Shown here piece after piece: positions 1 through 7,823 of a DNA stretch of 64,000 nucleotides. Each line of letters begins with the position of its first letter. Position 1 is the stretch's first letter. The stretch is from Bacillus shivajii. GTDB lineage: Bacteria > Bacillota > Bacilli > Bacillales > Salisediminibacteriaceae. The notes beneath the pieces were generated by a model. The model saw only the letters and a program-made list of their open reading frames with translations. It made no database searches and was not told where the DNA came from. The stretch covers positions 3,100,001 through 3,164,000 of the forward strand of contig NZ_CP084703.1 in the NCBI RefSeq assembly GCF_020519665.1, in the 5' to 3' direction. A program made the translations under genes and the position numbers.

Positions 1-138
1 AGAATATTAAGATTAAAGCGCTTACATTAGCTTATTGTCAATAATTCGTTTCGATCACATCTATACTAGGAAAACTGTCCTTCCCAAAAGAACTTGTGTA
101 AATGTGTATAGGATTAACTCGTTATTATTTTATAATAA

Positions 139-176
139 TAAAGGGTGTATTGGAAGACAAAATTCTCCCAACACAC
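139..176 (-). terminator. Rho-independent terminator of the LysM gene
   Basis: Inverted arms AAAGGTGTGTTGG and CCAATACACCCTTT (minus strand, one or two mismatches) are followed by TTATTATTAT. It lies about 65 bp beyond the LysM gene stop. Positions 1-138 hold nothing I can support. Confidence 0.6.
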
Positions 177-242
177 CTTTACATTAATAAAATTTTATAG
201 AAAAGCTTGTTTAAAACACGGATAATGATATTTTTCCATTTT

Positions 243-554
243 TCATTTTCCTTTTGGCTTTATCGTCTCACGTAAAAAGCCAAATGGCTGAAGTCTTCGT
301 GTAAGAAATTCAACTTGCTCTGATAACTGACCTACTTGTTTTTCTAGACGTGACACTCTTAAAGCGATATCCTCAGAAACTGGCTCCGTTTTTACTGAAG
401 TTTGTGGGTGGATTGGGATTCTTAGCGTTTGTCCGATATAAAGGATGTTTGGATGATGAATCGTATTTACTTGCATCAATGCATCAAGTGATACATTATA
501 TCTATTTGCAATAGACCAAAGAGTTTCACCGGGGTGAACGGTGTGCAACATCAT
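243..554 (-). CDS. LysM-domain protein, 103 aa
   Basis: Short protein with one LysM peptidoglycan-binding domain at about residues 4-49 (HTVHPGETLWSIANRYNVS near the start, QTLRIPI at the end), then a linker and a short coiled coil at about 62-88 (VSRLEKQVGQLSEQVEFL). LysM modules bind N-acetylglucosamine-containing glycans. No signal peptide is visible, so it may act in the spore or cortex or reach the wall by a non-classical route; this is inference. It ends in TGA and has its own terminator. It is separated from doxX by an IS21 insertion but was probably already an independent unit, because the split terminator lay between them. Confidence 0.75.
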   Translation of the reverse strand: MMLHTVHPGETLWSIANRYNVSLDALMQVNTIHHPNILYIGQTLRIPIHPQTSVKTEPVSEDIALRVSRLEKQVGQLSEQVEFLTRRLQPFGFLRETIKPKGK

Positions 555-826
555 TTTACCTCCTCAAAACCTCAAACATCTTGCTTTGATTAGCCTATGT
601 AAAAAATGTATTTTCAGTGCTTGACTTAATCATAAGAAAACGCCTATAACGGATAAACCGTTCATAGTGATTACAGCCAACAAAATGTACCACCAGTGAC
701 ATAGTTCTTACCACTGAATGACAAAGAATGTACCAGTAAGTGCCAAGGTATTTACCACTTCACCTTCTGTATAATTATTGAGCACACCTGCGGGTGTGCC
801 ATTATTTATGTAGGAGGTATTTTTGT

Positions 827-2377
827 ATGATTCATTATCGAAAGATATTGGAATTGCACGATGAGGGGATCAGCCTTAGGGGCATTACCGCAAGTACAGG
901 TAACTCTCGTCAAAAAGTAACAGAGGTAATTAACCTAGCCGAAAAAAAGGGTTTGGTTTGTCCGTTAGAGGAAGAAATGACGGATAAATGGATTGAGGAG
1001 TTTCTTTTTCCAGAGAAAACATTAGAAGCTTCAGGCCGGCAACCATTGAACTTTGATTATATTCATGAAGAGTTGGCCAAGCCTAATGTGACACTTTCAC
1101 TTCTTCATCATGAGTATGAAGCTGAATGTCGAGCGAATCAAAAGATTCCTTATTCGTACCGGAGTTTCTTGCGTCACTATAGTAGGTACGCAGACAAGTA
1201 TAAAGCTACATTGCGTATACGCAGAAAACCAGGCGAGATAATGGAAGTTGATTGGGCAGGGTCCACAGCCTTCATCATTGATAGAGATACTGGGGAGAAG
1301 GTTAAAACGTATGTTTTCGTTGCGACACTACCGTGTAGTCAATTCTCCTATGCGGAAGCAACCTTATCGATGGATTCACAGTCATGGATTACTGCTCACA
1401 ATAATGCGTATAAGTATTTTGGAGGCTCTACGCAAATTGTAGTACCAGACAATCTTAAAACGAGTGTGACAAAACATACCACTCGTGAATTGATTTTAAA
1501 TCCTACTTATAGGGAAATGGCTGACTACTACAATACGGTTGTAATGCCTGCACGGGTTCGTACCCCAAAAGATAAGGCAAGTGTTGAAGGGTCTGTTGGA
1601 GTTATCTCTACATGGATTATCGCAGCATTAAGAAATACACATTGTTTTAGTATTGATGAATTGAACGAGGAAGTTCGGAAGAAATTAGATGAATTTAATC
1701 AGCGTCCTTTTACTAGAAAAAAAGGATCTCGTTTATCAGCATTTGAAGAAGAGGAGAAATTTGCCCTTTCTCCCCTTCCAGTTGCACCATATAAAATGTC
1801 TGAATGGAAAAAAACAAAAGTACGTCCTGATTATCATCTTTCCATCGAGAGCATGTTTTATTCTGTACCCTACGAATATATTAATCGAGAAGTAGAGGTG
1901 AAGCTTTCAGATCACCTCGTTGAAGTCTTTTTCAATCATATGCGTGTGGCATCACATAAACGATTATACGGGAAGTTTGGACAATCTTCCACCATTCGTG
2001 ATCACATGCCTGATAATCATAAGTTATACGTGGATCAAACGCCAGAGGCTGCAATGGAATGGGCTGAAACTATCGGAGCATCAACCTTGAGCGTCATACG
2101 CTATCTTTTAGATACTTCACAAAATGAAAAACAGGCATTACAGTCCATATTTTCATTGAAAAAGGCTGAGCGCCGTTACACTAAATATGAAATTGAACGT
2201 GCATGTAAAATGGTCATTTCTATGACTAAAAGACCAACGGTCAAAAGTATTCAAACGATTTTAAAGAACAATAAAAAAAATGATGCCGAGCAAGAATTGA
2301 AACGCCAAACAGATATCAGCAAAAATAATCATGGCTTCACGCGAGGAGCTTCTTACTACGGGGGAACGGGTAAATGA
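827..2377 (+). CDS. istA: IS21-family transposase IstA, 516 aa
   Basis: Transposase of the IS21 element. An N-terminal helix-turn-helix region (about 1-50, LRGITASTGNSRQKVTEVI) is followed by an integrase-type catalytic core with DWAG at about 140 (first Asp) and VPDNLK at about 204 (second Asp); the Glu lies in KDKASVEGSVG at about 250. The C-terminal Mu-transposase-like barrel region is present. I take the ATG at 827 because TAGGAGG sits 9 bases upstream; the reading frame is open further upstream but without a ribosome-binding site. The stop overlaps istB (ATGA), which suggests translational coupling. Confidence 0.92.
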   Translation: MIHYRKILELHDEGISLRGITASTGNSRQKVTEVINLAEKKGLVCPLEEEMTDKWIEEFLFPEKTLEASGRQPLNFDYIHEELAKPNVTLSLLHHEYEAECRANQKIPYSYRSFLRHYSRYADKYKATLRIRRKPGEIMEVDWAGSTAFIIDRDTGEKVKTYVFVATLPCSQFSYAEATLSMDSQSWITAHNNAYKYFGGSTQIVVPDNLKTSVTKHTTRELILNPTYREMADYYNTVVMPARVRTPKDKASVEGSVGVISTWIIAALRNTHCFSIDELNEEVRKKLDEFNQRPFTRKKGSRLSAFEEEEKFALSPLPVAPYKMSEWKKTKVRPDYHLSIESMFYSVPYEYINREVEVKLSDHLVEVFFNHMRVASHKRLYGKFGQSSTIRDHMPDNHKLYVDQTPEAAMEWAETIGASTLSVIRYLLDTSQNEKQALQSIFSLKKAERRYTKYEIERACKMVISMTKRPTVKSIQTILKNNKKNDAEQELKRQTDISKNNHGFTRGASYYGGTGK

Positions 2378-3123
2378 TGAATGAACAAACACTAACTAAA
2401 TTACACGAAATGAAATTAAGCGGAATGGCGGAAGCTTATAAGGAACAATCATCAAATAAAGAATTTCAAAAGATGAGTTTCGAAGAACGTTTTAGTTTAC
2501 TCGTCGATTTAGAACATTCCCGTCGTAAGAGTAATAAGCTCCAACGCTTGATTAAGACAGCAACTTTTTTGAATTCAAATGCATGTATTGAAGATTTGGA
2601 ATATCATGAAGATCGAAGACTAGATAAAGATTTGATATTAAAACTGGCCGGCTGCACCTATATCCAAAGCAGTCACAACATCATATTGAAAGGACCTACT
2701 GGTTCCGGTAAAACATTTTTGGCAACGGCTTTTGGAGTATCTGCTTGTCGCCAATTTTATAATGTTAAATACATTCGCTTACCGGAATTATTGGATGAAC
2801 TGTCTCTCGCAAAATTAGCCGCAGACGGCAGCTACCGGAAATTGATCAAAAAATATAAGAAAGTAGATTTACTCATCCTTGATGAATGGTTACTGACAGA
2901 CCTATCAACGGATGAAGCAGCAATCCTATTAGAAATTACAGAATCTCGTCATAAAGCTGCTTCGACGATTTTCTGTTCACAAATTGACCCTAGTGGATGG
3001 CATATAAAGTTAGGGAATGAAACAATTGCGGAAGCAATTCTTGATCGTATTATCCATGACTCCTATCAAATTCTGATAGACGGAGATGTTTCTATGCGTG
3101 AGCGTCATGGATTAGGTGGGTAA
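2374..3123 (+). CDS. istB: IS21-family helper ATPase IstB, 249 aa
   Basis: AAA+ ATPase partner of IstA, needed for target capture and transposition. The P-loop GPTGSGKTFLA lies at about residues 107-117 and the Walker B segment LLILDEWLL at about 168-176. An N-terminal helical region precedes it, as in DnaC-like IstB proteins. Length is typical. The start overlaps the istA stop by 4 bp, and the end overlaps the alternative GTG start of the third ORF. Confidence 0.93.
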   Translation: MMNEQTLTKLHEMKLSGMAEAYKEQSSNKEFQKMSFEERFSLLVDLEHSRRKSNKLQRLIKTATFLNSNACIEDLEYHEDRRLDKDLILKLAGCTYIQSSHNIILKGPTGSGKTFLATAFGVSACRQFYNVKYIRLPELLDELSLAKLAADGSYRKLIKKYKKVDLLILDEWLLTDLSTDEAAILLEITESRHKAASTIFCSQIDPSGWHIKLGNETIAEAILDRIIHDSYQILIDGDVSMRERHGLGG

Positions 3124-3130
3124 GTTGAAG

Positions 3131-3343
3131 ATGGCGACTCTAACGAGAAAGGAACTGCGAAAGATAGAAGAATACTATTATTGGAGTGGATACAAAGCCT
3201 GGTATCCATTTCCTAAAGAACTAAAAGCAGAGCTTTTGAGTGTCTATAGTGAGGAGCCTTTTCCTCAAACTTGGACGGAGGAGGATATTTGGCAGGGTTC
3301 CAGAAAAGTGATCAAGAACTACTTCGATAACAAATCTAACTAA
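3131..3343 (+). CDS. Small third ORF of the IS21 element, 70 aa
   Basis: Encodes a charged protein beginning MATLTRKELRKIEEYYYWSG and containing WYPFPKELKAELL and WTEEDIWQGSRKVI. I do not recognise a defined domain. It starts 7 bp after istB; a GTG at 3116 inside the end of istB is an alternative start giving 75 residues. Its place inside the inverted repeats and tight coupling to istB suggest an accessory factor of the transposon, as occasional third ORFs do in other IS21-group elements. Function is unknown. Confidence 0.6.
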   Translation: MATLTRKELRKIEEYYYWSGYKAWYPFPKELKAELLSVYSEEPFPQTWTEEDIWQGSRKVIKNYFDNKSN

Positions 3344-3520
3344 TTGAACGTAAAAAAGTCCTACAAGATTATTAAAATGTTAATCTGTAGGGCTTTTTTA
3401 TTCAATGGTAAACACGTTGGCGTTGTGTGGTAATATCCTTGTCATTCGGTGGTAAAAAACATGGCGAGAGTGGTACATTCTAGTGGCCGTAATCATCATA
3501 GGCGTTTTTTTCTTTTATTG

Positions 3521-4018
3521 TTAAGCTGCGGATTGTGCTGATGCATTTTTCTTAAAGATCACTTGTCGGATGTAAGGAATTACCCAACGGTCTCCACCGT
3601 AGCGACCTGCGTTGTATCCTGCTGCGATGACAAAGATACTGATTAATACTAAGAATGGATTTGATGATATTGTTCCTGCAAACATGAATGCGAAGTTCAT
3701 AATCATTCCGAAGAAAACAGCTGCTGTTGTTAAGATCCCTAACAGTAAGCCTATTCCTACTAAAAGCTCTCCCCAAGCGACCATGAAACTAAATACCCCA
3801 GCATTCGGTAAAGCAAAGCCCTCAATGAATGCGTGATACGTTGGATATTGCTCGATAACGGCTTCGTTATTCACAACACCATTTAAATAACCAGATGCAT
3901 CAAAACCGCCAGTTACTTTTGACCAACCTGCTGTCATCCATTGCCACCCTAAATACACACGTAATACTGCTAAAATCCCCGCTGCGATTGAATTATTTCT
4001 TAAAAAGTCCATAAACAT
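3521..4018 (-). CDS. DoxX-family integral membrane protein, 165 aa
   Basis: Four hydrophobic segments at about residues 10-30, 75-95, 98-120 and 122-140, with the DoxX-type N-terminal sequence VLRVYLGWQWMTAGWSKVTG and the conserved GELLVGIGLLLG. The family is linked to respiratory quinone or sulfur and redox chemistry, but individual functions are mostly unproven. Start ATG 4018 follows GAGGAGGAAT. Upstream lie two TGTGA-N6-TCAC(A) sites and a palindrome, suggesting oxygen or redox control. Its natural terminator is split by IS21, so transcription may now run into the element. Confidence 0.8.
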   Translation of the reverse strand: MFMDFLRNNSIAAGILAVLRVYLGWQWMTAGWSKVTGGFDASGYLNGVVNNEAVIEQYPTYHAFIEGFALPNAGVFSFMVAWGELLVGIGLLLGILTTAAVFFGMIMNFAFMFAGTISSNPFLVLISIFVIAAGYNAGRYGGDRWVIPYIRQVIFKKNASAQSAA

Positions 4019-4114
4019 GATGAATTCCTCCTCTAGTAAAATATGAATTTATTATTTCCTTAGGTTTCCGACATTCCAGTTAAATGATTAACATGTTTGA
4101 TTAAGTTGTTGTTA

Positions 4115-4128
4115 TTAGTGATCACTAA
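4115..4128. promoter_or_regulatory. Perfect 14-bp palindrome upstream of doxX
   Basis: TTAGTGATCACTAA is a perfect palindrome about 97-110 bp upstream of the doxX start and just downstream of an AT-rich promoter-like stretch (TATAATATA on the minus strand, about 4140-4150). It would suit a dimeric repressor such as a MarR or TetR protein. The regulator is not identifiable. Confidence 0.4.
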
Positions 4129-4158
4129 CTCTTTACACTTATATTATATACTCTATAC

Positions 4159-4180
4159 ACTTGTGAAAACCGTCACAAGT
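4159..4180. promoter_or_regulatory. FNR- or Rex-type operator upstream of doxX
   Basis: ACTTGTGAAAACCGTCACAA (4159-4178, arms extended by GT to 4180) contains TGTGA-N6-TCACA, the consensus for CRP/FNR-family sites, and also TTGTGA-N6-TCACAA, close to the Rex box. It sits upstream of a TATAAT-like -10 on the minus strand. Confidence 0.5.
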
Positions 4181-4209
4181 GTGAACGTTCCGTTGCAATC
4201 TGGTGAATA

Positions 4210-4230
4210 AAGTGTGACAAACATCACTTT
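4210..4230. promoter_or_regulatory. Second CRP/FNR-type site upstream of doxX
   Basis: TGTGACAAACATCACTT at 4213-4229 (extended symmetric ends AAG and CTT) matches TGTGA-N6-TCACA in nine of ten positions. Its centre is about 50 bp from the first site. The rest of 4019-4400 holds no gene I support. Confidence 0.4.
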
Positions 4231-4315
4231 CGACTATACTAAGTGCACGTATAGTTAAATGAGCCACTAATGGCGGAAAGTCATTTGTATTTCGCCAAAA
4301 GCACCTTTTAACAAC

Positions 4316-4348
4316 AAAAAAACCAGGTGCCAAGCACCTGGTTTTTTT
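4316..4348. repeat. CCAGGTGCC-type palindrome acting as bidirectional terminator
   Basis: AACCAGGTGCC AA GCACCTGGTT lies between runs of A and T, so a hairpin with a U tract forms on either strand. Belongs to a dispersed palindrome family (CCAGG-CACC / GGTG-CCTGG) found at other gene 3' ends in this window. Here it lies downstream of the small 54-aa gene. Confidence 0.65.
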
Positions 4349-4400
4349 ACCACAAACTCAAGGACGGAAGCAATTAGCATTGATTCATCTTCCTCGCAAG

Positions 4401-4565
4401 CTAGTGATTATTTTTATCTAGCTTTTCATTTATAACAACCACTTTCTTTTCAAGGTTTTCTAGACGATGTTTATTTGTTTTATTTCTTTTAATAAGAACA
4501 ACCAGCAAATAAATAATTCCAAAAATGAATGCGAACGAAAAAAGCTGATATAAAATATCAATCAC
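4401..4565 (-). CDS. Small membrane protein with C-terminal coiled coil, 54 aa (DUF4083-like)
   Basis: GTG start at 4565, 11 bases after AAAGGAG. The product has one membrane segment (about 5-25, LYQLFSFAFIFGIIYLLVVL) and a charged tail with heptad character (LENLEKKVVVINEKLDK). Architecture resembles small Bacillus proteins annotated as DUF4083; that assignment is from memory of the pattern. The palindromic terminator at 4316-4348 lies downstream. Function unknown. Confidence 0.6.
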   Translation of the reverse strand: MIDILYQLFSFAFIFGIIYLLVVLIKRNKTNKHRLENLEKKVVVINEKLDKNNH

Positions 4566-4762
4566 TTCAAATGCATCTCCTTTAATAACTTTATTTTCAC
4601 TAATGAAATGTTCGATAAAGAAATTTCTTGTTCCACGTGTGACAATTATTTAATACACCATCTTTTGATGTGAATTGTAATTGTCTTTTCTCATGGTCAT
4701 GTGGACTAAGGTTATTTCCATCTCCTAAAAACTCTACCAGGTATATGGTTGTTTCTTATGAA

Positions 4763-4870
4763 AACAACTGAATAACACTTATATATCAACAAAAATAAAG
4801 GAGATAATGCAGGCACGTTTTCCCTCCATAAATGAGCGGTTATTTTCGATTTTCTTCCTTTAAACTGAAC
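4763..4870. repeat. Copy A of a two-copy intergenic repeat (about 110 bp)
   Basis: Shares ACTTATATATCAACAAAAATA, then AAGGAGATAAT, CCTCCA.AAAT and GTTATTTTCGATTT with 11080-11192. Ends are conserved and the middle varies. It begins 38 bp beyond the yitT stop. Read on the minus strand it has GGAG...CTCC arms. The rest of 4566-4907 holds nothing else. Confidence 0.65.
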
Positions 4871-4907
4871 TAATTTAATTATGTCCGCCATCTCTTTATT
4901 ACAACCA

Positions 4908-5744
4908 TTAGAAACGATTAAACCTTTTATGTTTAATACCTGCCGTTTCATTTACCATCGAAGCTTCTAATACCGCATTTCGGTCAACAGAGAGTACTTT
5001 TTCTTTAAGTTTAGGATACATAAACCTGTTCGTTATACAGTAAATGACTTTTGTTTGCTCTCTTAAATAACCACCTTCACCATATAAATATGTCAGTTGC
5101 ACATCTAAATCCTTAATTAACATTTCTCCGATTTCTTCAGGTTTGTCTGAAATAATTGTAATCGACTTCTCTTGATTTAACCCGTCCAATACAAAATCAA
5201 TCGTTTTAGAAACGATAAAAAAAATCGCAACGGAGAACATCGCTTGCTCCAAAGAAAAAATAAAAGCCGCTATGGATAATATGATTGCATTAATTGCAAA
5301 CAAAAATGTGCTAAACGGAATATGGTATTTTTTATTAATCCAAATCGCAATCATTTCAGTACCGTCAATTGCACCACCCAATTTAACCACTAATCCGATG
5401 CCTATACCTAGTAAGAAACCACCATATAACACAATTAATACTTCAGATGTTGTAATAGGAAGCATTGGAGCCATCCACGCCAAGCCGATACTCGTTATAA
5501 CGTTCGCGTACAATGTCCGAATCACGAACTTTCTTCCCATATACTTTGCTGCAAATAGTAAGGCTGGAATATTTAAAGCAAGAAACACGGCCCAAATAGG
5601 TAATTCCCACACCGCGTTCGACATAATCGCTATTGCTGTTACACCTCCATCAACGAGGTCATTCGGAGCTAGGATTAGTTCAAGTCCGGCAGCTACAATA
5701 ATCGAACCACATGTTAAAATAACGTATTCAAAAAGCTTTGTCAT
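4908..5744 (-). CDS. YitT-family membrane protein, 278 aa
   Basis: Five to six transmembrane segments in the first 180 residues (for example YVILTCGSIIVAAGLELILA, LYGGFLLGIGIGLVVKLGG) followed by a cytoplasmic C-terminal domain of the DUF2179 type (SITIISDKPEEIGEMLIKDL, TYLYGEGGYL, VIYCITNRFMYPKLKEKV). The family is widespread in Bacillus, with several paralogues per genome and no proven transport substrate. ATG 5744 follows a long GGGGGGAGG. An IS4 element lies only 55 bp upstream, so the native promoter may have been displaced. Confidence 0.85.
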   Translation of the reverse strand: MTKLFEYVILTCGSIIVAAGLELILAPNDLVDGGVTAIAIMSNAVWELPIWAVFLALNIPALLFAAKYMGRKFVIRTLYANVITSIGLAWMAPMLPITTSEVLIVLYGGFLLGIGIGLVVKLGGAIDGTEMIAIWINKKYHIPFSTFLFAINAIILSIAAFIFSLEQAMFSVAIFFIVSKTIDFVLDGLNQEKSITIISDKPEEIGEMLIKDLDVQLTYLYGEGGYLREQTKVIYCITNRFMYPKLKEKVLSVDRNAVLEASMVNETAGIKHKRFNRF

Positions 5745-5799
5745 CCTCCCCCCCTTAAACTCACAAAGGTCGTCACATATTCATAAATATGTTTTTTAT

Positions 5800-7203
5800 C
5801 ACTAGTGTTGCATAAATAGTGTCGTAATTTTCAGTTTAATTGTATAACCTTCTCAGAGCCAAAAAGGTAAATACCCAATTAAAGGTGGCTCCATCCATTT
5901 GGAAATTAATTTACAATTAGACTAGTGCGACAATGACAAAACTCTGTTAAGGGATGGCTTTCCCTTCAATCTTTCGAAGCCAAATATGCGCTGATTTCCA
6001 CAATGCAGCCCTTAAATAACGGCTAATTTGCAAGGTTTTTATCCTACTATTTGTCTCAATTTGAGCGAGTACATGCAGACAATAAACAATCAGTGCAATA
6101 AATATTTGGTTTTGGATTGCCCATTCGCTTTGCCCATAGAACTTCTTGACTCTGAGATGTTGCTTTATCCACTTGAAAAACAATTCGATTGCCCAGCGTG
6201 ATTTATACATCTCTGAAATTTCTTCGGCGCTTAAATCAAATCGATTGGTGATCAGTTGCAGTTCATTCCCTTTAGAATCAATCACTTTTAAAAGACGAAA
6301 GTAATTTTCAGCACGATTTTGCGTTGTTCCAATCAAGACCATTTGATCGGATAAAACAGATGATTCTTTAGGTAGTATAAAGTCGTCAACTACCCGTATC
6401 ACAGCGTTCTTCCTTAGCCTTGACAGGAAAAAGTAGCCATCGTCAGTCATACGATCGAAGCGTTCATAGTCGAGATAACCACGGTCAAACACGTACATGC
6501 ACTCTTTGTCATCAACCATGACTTCCAGCTGATTACGATCGTGTTCCTTCGCTGTTGTAATCAAGGCTTTTTCAGGGTATGAAACTCCTTTTTCCATAAA
6601 AACTAGTCGCAAATGTAACTTCACACCAGCTTTTGTTTTGCGGAATTTTGCCCATCTATGATTCGTTAAATTCAACGGCATGGTGCTTGAATCAACGATC
6701 TTTAATGGCATAATGAGTTTCGTGTAATGTGTTTTGGCATGTATTTGCCCAACTAAATCCAAAAATAGCTGTTGAAATAAATCTGGATTCATGCCGTTCA
6801 ATCGTCGTGAAAGCTGAGAAATACTGATGGAATCAAGATCAATCCCTTTTTGTAGTTGATCATCAAAGAGACAATCACTCAGTGCATGGAGACTTTCTAC
6901 CTCTTCTAGCTGTGCGTATAGTAATAATTTCAAGAATGATTCTGTCGTAAGTTTCTTTGTATAAAAATCTAATTTCAATGTTTTCACCTGTTCATTAAAT
7001 AATCGAAGATTTATTGGTGAAAACCATTGTCCAAATGAAGTTTTTCGTGTAATCTTATCCATGAGTTGGTCCTTTATTATTGGATTTGGACGGGATTACC
7101 ACCTGACTTATCCATTATAAAGGACTTTTTCTTTGCACAAAATAACTTTATTGAACATTTTGAGTATTTTTAATAGTTAGCCTAAATTAATGCAACACTA
7201 GTG
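5800..7203 (-). mobile_element. IS4-family insertion sequence, intact, with 9-bp target duplication
   Basis: 1404-bp element with perfect 14-bp terminal inverted repeats CACTAGTGTTGCAT (5800-5813 and 7190-7203) and flanking direct repeats GTTTTTTAT (5791-5799 and 7204-7212). One full-length transposase gene fills it. TSD length and protein motifs fit the IS4 family. Clean ends indicate recent insertion. Confidence 0.95.
5947..7062 (-). CDS. IS4-family DDE transposase, 371 aa
   Basis: DDE transposase. First Asp in KIVDSSTMPLNL (about residue 124), second in VFDRGYLDYERF (about 193), and the Glu within YKSRWAIELFFKWIK (about 286-300), which fits the Y-x2-R-x3-E-x6-K signature of the IS4 family. 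An N-terminal region rich in Leu and Phe (QLSRRLNGMNPDLF) is typical of the group. The gene is uninterrupted and bounded by perfect inverted repeats, so the element is probably functional. Confidence 0.93.
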   Translation of the reverse strand: MDKITRKTSFGQWFSPINLRLFNEQVKTLKLDFYTKKLTTESFLKLLLYAQLEEVESLHALSDCLFDDQLQKGIDLDSISISQLSRRLNGMNPDLFQQLFLDLVGQIHAKTHYTKLIMPLKIVDSSTMPLNLTNHRWAKFRKTKAGVKLHLRLVFMEKGVSYPEKALITTAKEHDRNQLEVMVDDKECMYVFDRGYLDYERFDRMTDDGYFFLSRLRKNAVIRVVDDFILPKESSVLSDQMVLIGTTQNRAENYFRLLKVIDSKGNELQLITNRFDLSAEEISEMYKSRWAIELFFKWIKQHLRVKKFYGQSEWAIQNQIFIALIVYCLHVLAQIETNSRIKTLQISRYLRAALWKSAHIWLRKIEGKAIP

Positions 7204-7277
7204 GTTTTTTATTTTACGATCATGTTTGTCATCATTTAAATTATTATGACTTATGTTTTCTTCTTACTAAACAAAAC

Positions 7278-7622
7278 TTATTTAATAACATTTACTGTTA
7301 TGGCAAGCGTTCCCCACTTTCTCTCTTGTTCACGTGTGTAAATCGTATACGTGCTCTCGACCATTTCTTGTATTGATTTTCCCTTTGCATCATAAGCTTC
7401 TGCTGGAATATCACTATACATCTCTTTAAACGAAGAGTAAGTATGTAATTCAAGGATTTCTACAAATAAGCTTTCATTTAATTTTGGTATTATTACAAAT
7501 TCAATTTCGTCACCAACTTTTAGTTTCCTACGCTTATCATCATTTAGGCGTACTTCAACTGTTTTTCTACCTTCTTTCATAGATTTAAATGGTTGATCAA
7601 GTAATTTCATTCTATGCAGCAT
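7278..7622 (-). CDS. ASCH-domain protein, 114 aa
   Basis: Begins MLHRMKLLDQPFKSMKEG and contains KTVEVRLNDDKRR and KVGDEIEFV, typical of the ASCH fold, a PUA-like beta barrel proposed to bind RNA. C-terminal WGTLAITVNVIK completes the domain. ATG at 7622 has AAGG about 10 bases upstream; an in-frame GTG at 7628 is too close to it. Single-gene unit between the chemoreceptor and the IS4 element. Biochemical function unknown. Confidence 0.75.
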   Translation of the reverse strand: MLHRMKLLDQPFKSMKEGRKTVEVRLNDDKRRKLKVGDEIEFVIIPKLNESLFVEILELHTYSSFKEMYSDIPAEAYDAKGKSIQEMVESTYTIYTREQERKWGTLAITVNVIK

Positions 7623-7776
7623 ATTCACTCGCCCTTACTTAGGTTTAAATATTCAATAATTTCCCATTATAAAAATTGTACCATTAAATAGCTCATATGA
7701 GCGAGGTACTTCATTTTTTCCAACTAGGCGATTGGCCTTTGTGGTGTGGGAACCAGTTGATAATACGATTAACTAC

Positions 7777-7815
7777 AAAAAACCGTGTTACAAATGCAGT
7801 AACACGGCTTTTCAA
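7777..7815 (-). terminator. Terminator of the chemoreceptor gene
   Basis: On the minus strand GCCGTGTTACTGCATTTGTAACACGGTTTTTT: 11-bp stem followed by a T run, 10 bp beyond the stop codon. Confidence 0.85.
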
Positions 7816-7823
7816 GTCGTTCA

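Larger units (their letters stand above)
668..3495 (+). mobile_element. IS21-family insertion sequence, apparently intact
   Basis: 2828-bp element starting TGATTACAGCC and ending GGCCGTAATCA, so it has TG...CA tips. Imperfect inverted subterminal repeats continue inward (TTACCAC and GTACCA blocks with ATGACAAAG on both sides), as is usual for the multiple terminal repeats of IS21 elements. A 6-bp direct repeat TCATAG flanks it (662-667 and 3496-3501). It carries istA and istB with a 4-bp overlap, plus a short third ORF. All frames are open, which suggests recent activity. Confidence 0.92.
637..3511. terminator. Terminator hairpin split by the IS21 element
   Basis: Joining 637-667 to 3502 onwards (one copy of the 6-bp TCATAG duplication removed) rebuilds a hairpin: outer arms AAAACGCCTAT and ATAGGCGTTTT, inner arms AACGG and CCGTT around ATAAA, then a T tract. 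It is the expected terminator of doxX, possibly bidirectional with the LysM gene side. The IS21 element inserted in the 3' arm. Confidence 0.7.

Noticed and set aside
4139-4333. 64-codon ORF over the doxX regulatory region
   Set aside because: Overlaps the operator sites and promoter; no start signal.
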